A DNA stretch of 64,000 bases, taken from NCBI RefSeq assembly GCF_000620085.1, contig NZ_JHVJ01000017.1, positions 75,008 through 139,007 of the forward strand, in the 5' to 3' direction. The number at the start of each line of letters is the position of its first letter. Positions within the stretch are counted from its first letter, which is position 1. Below, one piece after another: positions 58,467 through 64,000 of this stretch. The notes under the pieces were generated by a model. The model saw nothing but the letters and a program-made list of their open reading frames with translations, did no database searches and had not been told where the DNA came from. A program made the position numbers and the translations under genes. This stretch comes from Marinobacterium jannaschii DSM 6295. Its GTDB lineage: Bacteria > Pseudomonadota > Gammaproteobacteria > Pseudomonadales > Balneatricaceae.

Positions 58467-59726
58467 TTATTTCCGTTTCATTGACAGGAAGAATTCATCA
58501 TTGGTTTTAAAGTCTTTCAACTTATCAATTACGAATTCGATCGCTGCGGAATCTTCCATCGGATCGAGCAGCTTGCGCAGGATCCACATACGCTGCAGCT
58601 CTTCTTCGGTGGTCAGCAGGTCTTCGCGGCGAGTGCCGGAACGACGGATGTTAATAGCCGGGAAGACACGCTTCTCAGCCACTTTGCGGTCCAGATGCAC
58701 CTCGGAGTTACCGGTACCTTTGAATTCCTCAAAGATAACTTCATCCATCTTGGAACCGGTATCCACCAGGGAGGTGGCGATAATGGTCAGGCTGCCGCCC
58801 TCTTCGATATTACGTGCTGCACCGAAGAAGCGCTTAGGACGCTCCAGGGCATGGGCATCGACACCACCGGTCAGAACCTTGCCTGAAGACGGGATCACGG
58901 TGTTGTAGGCACGGGCCAGACGGGTAATGGAATCCAGCAGGATAACCACGTCCTTCTTGTGCTCAGTCAGACGCTTAGCCTTCTCCAGCACCATTTCGGA
59001 TACCTGTACATGACGGGCTGGCGGCTCATCAAAGGTCGATGCAACCACTTCACCGCGCACGGTACGCTGCATCTCGGTTACCTCTTCCGGGCGCTCATCA
59101 ATCAGCAGCACGATCAGGTAGGTTTCCGGGTTGTTTTTGGTAATGCTGTTAGCAATATTCTGCAGCATCAGGGTCTTACCGGCCTTAGGCGGCGACACGA
59201 TCAGGGCGCGCTGACCTTTACCCATCGGGCAAACCAGGTCGATCACACGGGCTGTCAGGTCTTCGGTACTACCGTTACCCAGCTCCATCACCAGACGGTC
59301 CTGTGCGAACAGAGGCGTCAGGTTCTCAAACAGGATCTTGTTCTTAGCGTTTTCCGGCTTATCGTAGTTAATCTCGTTAACTTTCAACAATGCAAAATAG
59401 CGCTCGCCATCTTTTGGCGGACGGATCTTACCGGCGATAGTATCGCCTGTGCGAAGGTTAAAGCGTCTGATCTGGCTGGGGGAAACATAGATGTCGTCGG
59501 GACCGGCGAGGTAGGAGGAGTCTGCTGAACGGAGGAAGCCGAAGCCATCCTGCAGGATTTCCAGAACACCGTCGCCGTAGATGTCCTCACCGCCCTTGGC
59601 ATGCCGTTTGAGAATGGCAAAAATCACGTCCTGCTTGCGGGAGCGGGCAAGATTATCCATGCCCATTTCTTTTGCGATCTCAAGCAGTTCGGGAACGCTT
59701 TTTCTTTTTAATTCGGTAAGATTCAT
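58467..59726 (-). CDS. rho: Transcription termination factor Rho
   Basis: Hexameric RNA helicase that ends transcription. The 419-residue protein has the N-terminal helix bundle and cold-shock-like RNA site (DGFGFLRS...[12 protein letters not shown]), the Walker A SPPKAGKT (about 179-186), [14 protein letters not shown] and the C-terminal R loop. It lies downstream of trxA, the classical trxA-rho order, with its own promoter. Confidence 0.98.
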   Translation of the reverse strand: MNLTELKRKSVPELLEIAKEMGMDNLARSRKQDVIFAILKRHAKGGEDIYGDGVLEILQDGFGFLRSADSSYLAGPDDIYVSPSQIRRFNLRTGDTIAGKIRPPKDGERYFALLKVNEINYDKPENAKNKILFENLTPLFAQDRLVMELGNGSTEDLTARVIDLVCPMGKGQRALIVSPPKAGKTLMLQNIANSITKNNPETYLIVLLIDERPEEVTEMQRTVRGEVVASTFDEPPARHVQVSEMVLEKAKRLTEHKKDVVILLDSITRLARAYNTVIPSSGKVLTGGVDAHALERPKRFFGAARNIEEGGSLTIIATSLVDTGSKMDEVIFEEFKGTGNSEVHLDRKVAEKRVFPAINIRRSGTRREDLLTTEEELQRMWILRKLLDPMEDSAAIEFVIDKLKDFKTNDEFFLSMKRK

Positions 59727-59840
59727 AGCTTTTGTGAAAGATAGCGCGAAGCTACAGGGTTGAATGGATAAGTTGGGAGAAACGTAAGAAGCTTTGGAAA
59801 TATAGACAACTCACCGCGATTGCGGGCGTCAGATAACAAG

Positions 59841-59869
59841 ACTATAAAAGGTTGTCAGGCAGGTGTCTA
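59841..59869 (-). promoter_or_regulatory. Predicted promoter of rho
   Basis: On the minus strand TAGACA (59869-59864) and TATAGT (59846-59841) are separated by 17 bases, about 115 bases before the rho ATG. The long leader is compatible with Rho autoregulation. Confidence 0.6.
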
Positions 59870-59887
59870 TAGGAAGAAGGTAAGAAA

Positions 59888-59912
59888 ATGTGGCACAGAA
59901 TCAGTGCCACAT
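59888..59912 (-). terminator. Terminator after trxA
   Basis: A 7-bp perfect stem (GTGGCAC/GTGCCAC) with a 7-base loop, then ATTTTCTT on the minus strand, about 16 bases after the trxA stop. Confidence 0.75.
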
Positions 59913-59927
59913 TTCGAAAAGCGGCGT

Positions 59928-60254
59928 TTACAGACTCGCGTCAATAAAAGCAGCCAGCTGGGACTTGGACAGGGCGCCGACTTTAGTCGCCTTGTTTTCA
60001 CCGTCCTGGAACAGCATCAGTGTAGGGATACCGCGAATACCGAACTTAGGCGGAGTCTCATTGTTCTCATCGATATTCAGCTTACAAACTTTCAGCTTGC
60101 CCGCGTACTCTTTAGCGATCTCTTCCAGTACCGGGGCGATCATTTTGCATGGACCACACCATTCAGCCCAGTAATCAACCAGCACAGCGCCTTCAGCTTT
60201 CAGTACTTCTTCCTCAAAAGAGGCGTCTGTTACGTTAACGATGTTTTCGCTCAT
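59928..60254 (-). CDS. trxA: Thioredoxin 1
   Basis: General cytoplasmic disulfide reductase, 108 residues, with the active site WCGPC at 32-36 and the cis-Pro loop [12 protein letters not shown] chose the ATG at 60254 ([10 protein letters not shown]), preceded by AAAGGA; an upstream ATG adds seven residues. Confidence 0.98.
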   Translation of the reverse strand: MSENIVNVTDASFEEEVLKAEGAVLVDYWAEWCGPCKMIAPVLEEIAKEYAGKLKVCKLNIDENNETPPKFGIRGIPTLMLFQDGENKATKVGALSKSQLAAFIDASL

Positions 60255-60299
60255 AGGATCCTTTCTCCAATGCACAGGGTGCGTTTGAACACTGCCCCG

Positions 60300-60329
60300 A
60301 TAATAACACCCTCTGTGAAAGATTGTTAA
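60300..60329 (-). promoter_or_regulatory. Predicted promoter of trxA
   Basis: On the minus strand TTAACA (60329-60324) and TATTAT (60305-60300) are separated by 18 bases, about 45 bases before the trxA ATG. The rest of the 324-base gap to ppx shows no gene. Confidence 0.6.
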
Positions 60330-60578
60330 TAGTCACTCACCGAGCTTCACTGTTGCCTTATCCCTGCTTAATCTGGGGTTTATGGTTTAATCTGCTAATG
60401 AGATAGCGCATATTATGCTGCGACCGCTCCCTGCTGTTGTTACCGGGTCCGGTGACTATCTGCGCTTAATACGCAGATCGCTGCTGATGGCAATCAGTGA
60501 ACAGCCATCTGTTTACTGAAGCGCCTGCGGCTTTCTGTTAAATTACGCCCATTCGTTCAGGCATAAGGTGATATCGGA

Positions 60579-62087
60579 ATGCAGGATCAAGTGTCTGTCC
60601 AGGAAAGCCAGCTGCTGGCGGCAATTGACCTGGGCTCCAACAGTTTTCATATGGTGGTCTCCAGCGTCGAACAGGGCGAATTGCGTCCGATCGATATCAT
60701 GTCCGAGAAAGTGCAGCTGGCAGCCGGACTAGGCGATGACAATATACTCTCGGTAGAAGCCCAGCAGCGCGGCATCGACTGCCTCAGCCGTTTTGCCCAG
60801 CGTATTATCGACCTGCCGCGTTCGGCAGTGAAGGTGGTGGGCACCAATGCCCTGCGAGAGGCGCAGAACAGCAGCGATTTTATCGACCAGGCAGAGAAGC
60901 TGCTGGATGTACCGCTGGAAATTATTGCCGGCCGCGAGGAAGCCCGCCTGATCTATCTCGGCGTCGCTCACACCCTGGCAGATGATCATGGCAACCGCCT
61001 GGTGGTGGATATCGGCGGCGGCAGTACCGAGTTCATAATCGGCGAACGCTTTGAACCGATCGAGCTGGAAAGCCTGCATATGGGCTGTGTCAGCTATACC
61101 CGGGACTTTTTCCCTCAGGGCGAGATCAGCGCCAAGGCATTTCGCCAGGCCCAGACAGCCGCCATGCGTGAACTGCTGTCGATTCAAGACACTTACTGCA
61201 CGCGGGGCTGGAACAGCGCTGTGGGGGCCTCAGGCACGATAAAGGCGGTACGTAATGCCTGCGTGCACCTCGGCTACTGCGATGACGGTATCAGCCGGGA
61301 TGCCCTGCTGCGTCTGCGCGACTATATCCTGCAATATCAGCACGTCGACGAGATCGATATCGAAGTGGTCAAACCGGAGCGGCGTCAGGTGCTGCCCGCC
61401 GGGCTGGCCGTGCTCTGCGCCCTGTTTGAATCGCTCAATATCCGGCATATGGCCTATTCGGATGGCGCCCTGCGCGAAGGCCTGCTCTACGATATGGCCG
61501 GCCGCCTGCGTCACGAAGACGTCCGCGAGCGCACCATCAATGCACTCTCCAAGCGCTATCACCTGGATGAGGAACATGCCGACCGGGTCGAACAGACCGC
61601 ATTGCTGCTCTGGGCCCAGAGTAAAAGCGACTGGCAGCTGACCGATGAACTGAATTACAACATGCTCTCCTGGGCTGCCCGCACCCATGAGATCGGCCTG
61701 ACCATTGCCCATAGTCAGTTCCACAAACACAGCGCCTACCTGCTGCACAACTCCGACCTGCCCGGCTTCAGCCAGCGCAACCAGCAGCTGCTCGCCTTCC
61801 TCGTCCGCGGCCACCGCCGCAAGTTCCCCAAGGACGAGCTGAAGCAACTGCCAAAATCCCAGCAGGAGAAGGCAACCCAGCTCTGTATCCTGCTGCGGCT
61901 GGCGGTCATTTTACGGCGCAGCCGCAGCACCACGCGTCTGCCTGCATTTGAACTGGAAGCCAGCGAGCGCAAGCTGAGCCTGAGTTTCCCCTCCGGCTGG
62001 CTTGAGCAGCACCCGCTGACCTGCGCCGATCTGGAATATGAGACCGAGTATCTCAAGTCGATCGATTACAAGCTCAGACTGAGCTAG
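60579..62087 (+). CDS. ppx: Exopolyphosphatase
   Basis: Hydrolyses polyphosphate or pppGpp termini. The 502-residue protein has the ASKHA phosphate loops AAIDLGSNSFHMVV (about 11-24) and VVDIGGGSTEFIIGE, and a C-terminal HD-like domain (AARTHEIG). ppk is not in the window. GppA is a close paralogue, so Ppx is favoured by length, about 500. Confidence 0.92.
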   Translation: MQDQVSVQESQLLAAIDLGSNSFHMVVSSVEQGELRPIDIMSEKVQLAAGLGDDNILSVEAQQRGIDCLSRFAQRIIDLPRSAVKVVGTNALREAQNSSDFIDQAEKLLDVPLEIIAGREEARLIYLGVAHTLADDHGNRLVVDIGGGSTEFIIGERFEPIELESLHMGCVSYTRDFFPQGEISAKAFRQAQTAAMRELLSIQDTYCTRGWNSAVGASGTIKAVRNACVHLGYCDDGISRDALLRLRDYILQYQHVDEIDIEVVKPERRQVLPAGLAVLCALFESLNIRHMAYSDGALREGLLYDMAGRLRHEDVRERTINALSKRYHLDEEHADRVEQTALLLWAQSKSDWQLTDELNYNMLSWAARTHEIGLTIAHSQFHKHSAYLLHNSDLPGFSQRNQQLLAFLVRGHRRKFPKDELKQLPKSQQEKATQLCILLRLAVILRRSRSTTRLPAFELEASERKLSLSFPSGWLEQHPLTCADLEYETEYLKSIDYKLRLS

Positions 62088-62101
62088 GTCAAGCAGCCAC
62101 T

Positions 62102-62122
62102 CAGGCCGCCTGCAGCGGCCTG
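62102..62122 (+). other. Perfect palindromic hairpin after ppx
   Basis: CAGGCCGC/GCGGCCTG form an 8-bp perfect stem with a 5-base loop 14 bases after the ppx stop. It is followed 30 bases later by a T-tailed terminator, so it may be an accessory element. Confidence 0.6.
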
Positions 62123-62151
62123 ATGCAGAGGTTTTGGTTTCACGCAGACAC

Positions 62152-62180
62152 AAAAAAGCCCCGCAGTGCGGGGCTTTTTT
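62152..62180. terminator. Bidirectional terminator between ppx and pckA
   Basis: A 7-bp stem (GCCCCGC/GCGGGGC) with a 3-base loop, flanked by A6 and T6, serving both convergent genes. Confidence 0.92.
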
Positions 62181-62195
62181 ATGGCCGGATCATCG

Positions 62196-63743
62196 TTACA
62201 GGGCAGGGCCTGCAGCGATGATCTCTTCAGATACACCGTCGAACTTCTTGAAGTTCTCAACGAACTGGCCAACCAGGTCTTTAGCGGTTGCGTCGTAAGC
62301 GCCTTTGTCTGCCCAGGTATCGCGTGGGTTCAGTACGGAGGAATCAACACCCGGTACCGCTGTCGGTACGGTCAGGTTGATACCGGCAACGTGCTGGGTT
62401 TCAACGTCAACCAGGGAACCGTTCTGGATAGCCGCGATGATGCCACGGGTCGTAGGGATGCTGAAACGCTCACCTACACCGAAGGAACCACCGGTCCAGC
62501 CGGTGTTTACCAGGTAAACCTGAGAACCGAACTCTTCGATACGCTTCATCAGCAACTCAGCGTACTCACGTGCAGGACGTGGGAAGAACGGCGCGCCGAA
62601 GCAGGTAGAGAAGGTAGACTTGATGCCACCACCGGAACCCATTTCGGTAGAACCTACCAGTGCGGTGTAACCTGACAGGAAGTGGTACGCAGCCGCTTCT
62701 TTCGACAGGATAGATACCGGAGGCAGTACACCGGTCAGGTCGCAGGTCAGGAATACGATCGCCTGAGGCTCGCCACCCATATTGGTGTCGGAACGTTTTT
62801 CAACGTGCTCCAGCGGGTAAGCGCAACGGCCATTTTCCGTCAGGTTAGTGTCGTCGTAGTCGGCCGTACGCTGTTCATTCAGCGTTACGTTCTCAACGAT
62901 GGCACCGAAACGGATCGCGTCCCAGATGATCGGCTCGTTCTTCTTGCTCAGGTTGATGGTCTTGGCATAGCAGCCGCCTTCAATGTTGAAGACAACACCT
63001 TTGCCCCAGCCATGCTCGTCATCACCGATCAGGTAGCGATCAGGATCAGCGGACAGGGTGGTTTTACCGGTACCGGACAGACCGAAGAACAGGGTAGTGT
63101 CACCCTCTTCACCGATGTTTGCGGAGCAATGCATCGGCAGCACGTCTTTCTCGGGCAGCAGGAAGTTCTGCACAGAGAACATCGCCTTCTTCATCTCACC
63201 GGCGTAACGCATGCCTGCCAGCAGGACTTTGCGCTTAGCGAAGTTGATGATGACACAACCGTCAGAGTTGGTTCCGTCACGCTCTGGCACACATTCAAAG
63301 CCAGCAACGTTGAGGATCTGCCACTCTTCTTTGCCTTTCTGGTTATACTCATCCGGACGGATGAACAGGTTCTGACCAAACAGATTCTGCCAGGCAGTCT
63401 GAGTTGTCATTTTAACCGGCAGGTAGTGGTTAGGATCGGAGCCTACATGTACATTGGCGACGAAATGTTCCTTGTCTGCCAGGAATTCTTCTACGCGGGT
63501 CCACAGAGCATCAAATTTGTCTGCGTCGAATGGGCGGTTTACATTACCCCAGTCGATAGCGTCAGAAGTGCTTGGCTCTTCTACGATGAAACGATCCATC
63601 GGAGAACGGCCGGTGCGTTTACCGGTAGTCACTACAAGAGCTCCGGTATCTGCCAGAACGCCTTCATTATTTTGAACGGCTTTCTCGACAAGCTGAGCCG
63701 GGCTCAGGTTAGTGTGTACGGTATTCACAGAATCTTTGGTCAT
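62196..63743 (-). CDS. pckA: Phosphoenolpyruvate carboxykinase (ATP)
   Basis: Converts oxaloacetate to PEP in gluconeogenesis. The 515-residue protein has the kinase-1a motif [13 protein letters not shown] at 221-233 and the substrate segment [12 protein letters not shown] at 41-52. The ATG at 63743 has GAGGG at good spacing; the frame is open 39 codons upstream but unlike the family. Confidence 0.97.
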   Translation of the reverse strand: MTKDSVNTVHTNLSPAQLVEKAVQNNEGVLADTGALVVTTGKRTGRSPMDRFIVEEPSTSDAIDWGNVNRPFDADKFDALWTRVEEFLADKEHFVANVHVGSDPNHYLPVKMTTQTAWQNLFGQNLFIRPDEYNQKGKEEWQILNVAGFECVPERDGTNSDGCVIINFAKRKVLLAGMRYAGEMKKAMFSVQNFLLPEKDVLPMHCSANIGEEGDTTLFFGLSGTGKTTLSADPDRYLIGDDEHGWGKGVVFNIEGGCYAKTINLSKKNEPIIWDAIRFGAIVENVTLNEQRTADYDDTNLTENGRCAYPLEHVEKRSDTNMGGEPQAIVFLTCDLTGVLPPVSILSKEAAAYHFLSGYTALVGSTEMGSGGGIKSTFSTCFGAPFFPRPAREYAELLMKRIEEFGSQVYLVNTGWTGGSFGVGERFSIPTTRGIIAAIQNGSLVDVETQHVAGINLTVPTAVPGVDSSVLNPRDTWADKGAYDATAKDLVGQFVENFKKFDGVSEEIIAAGPAL

Positions 63744-63871
63744 TACTGGTTTCCCTCGGCTAGGCGCCAATAACGTTACCTGAAAAGCAATTATTGAAGA
63801 TGATTTACTCGCCGGATGGCGGTAAACCTCTAATTTATAGGGAGGCGTATTATTGCACAAAAGGGAGTAAA

Positions 63872-63941
63872 AGCGCCATTGTCGTGACCGATTCTCATTT
63901 GGAAAGCAAAAACAGAAACGGTCTCAAGCAGTTATGGCGCT
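63872..63941. repeat. Long imperfect inverted repeat upstream of pckA
   Basis: AGCGCCAT (63872-63879) pairs with ATGGCGCT (63934-63941). Inside, GACCG-TTCT (63886-63895) pairs with AGAA-CGGTC (63914-63923), with one unpaired base in each arm. Together they can form a long stem-loop between a partial upstream gene and pckA. It is not followed by a T tract on the minus strand. Confidence 0.75.
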
Positions 63942-63951
63942 CAAGAACGCT

Positions 63952-64000
63952 TTAGTGCTGCAGCGGCGGCTGCTCATCGCCGTCATTTGGCACGAAAACC
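63952..64000 (-). CDS. 3' end of a gene, possibly Hsp33 (hslO), partial
   Basis: Only the last 16 codons are in the window: VFVPNDGDEQPPLQH then TAA. pckA and hslO are neighbours in many gammaproteobacteria, and Hsp33 often ends in a short disordered tail like this one. That is inference from gene order, and too little sequence is present for confident recognition. Confidence 0.4.
   Translation of the reverse strand, partial: VFVPNDGDEQPPLQH

Overview
The window is almost wholly a conserved housekeeping stretch of a gammaproteobacterial chromosome. Protein sequences and gene order (S10-spc-alpha ribosomal cluster, birA-coaX-tRNA-tuf, pepP-ubiH-ubiI, zapA-6S RNA-fthC, hemCDXY, trxA-rho, ppx, pckA) resemble Pseudomonadales/Oceanospirillales; an Oceanospirillaceae-like marine bacterium is my inference, not something shown directly. 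The sequence is moderately GC-rich. I see no insertion sequence, prophage, integrase or CRISPR array, and no clear novel multi-gene system. The unusual signals are local: repeats, dyads, leaders and junctions.

Layout. 1-491: 5' part of a thiopurine methyltransferase gene running into a 7-bp tandem repeat at the window edge. 620-2552: fabA-fabB, the unsaturated fatty acid branch point. 2620-7300: minus-strand operon moaB-moeA-acyltransferase-moaC-moaD-plsC, joining molybdenum cofactor synthesis to two acyltransferases behind a structured leader. 7432-9368: YceI and SirB-family genes, then an RmlD-like reductase. 9384-12971: divergent ssb and uvrA. 13128-27083: the ribosomal cluster on the minus strand from rpsJ to rplQ, with secY, rpmJ and rpoA. 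27101-28878: tuf preceded by four tRNA genes (Thr-TGT, Tyr, Gly, Thr-GGT). 28853-34235: SPOR-like protein, coaX, birA, folA, thyA, lgt and a TauE/SafE permease.

34307-41564 holds NRDE protein, ptsP, rppH, a HAD phosphatase, a CBS-pair protein, a Tas-like aldo/keto reductase and an RlmI-like methyltransferase. 41804-46981: gcvH, ubiI, ubiH, pepP and a YgfB-family gene. 47185-48852: zapB-like and zapA genes, 6S RNA, fthC and an unlisted 42-residue membrane peptide. 49357-55724: gcvR, argH (minus), hemC-hemD-hemX-hemY. 55792-64000: ferredoxin-type reductase and ubiD, rho, trxA, ppx, pckA and the 3' end of a gene that may be hslO.

Themes. Translation and transcription dominate (ribosomal proteins, RpoA, EF-Tu, tRNAs, Rho, 6S RNA). 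Cofactor pathways cluster nearby: molybdopterin, ubiquinone, heme, folate/thymidylate, biotin, CoA and glycine cleavage. The most consequential oddity is the direct link of the tRNA-tuf block to rpsJ. In the Pseudomonas arrangement secE-nusG-rplKAJL-rpoBC-rpsLG-fusA and a second tuf lie between them. The junction is what recombination between two tuf copies, or assembly collapse of them, would give.
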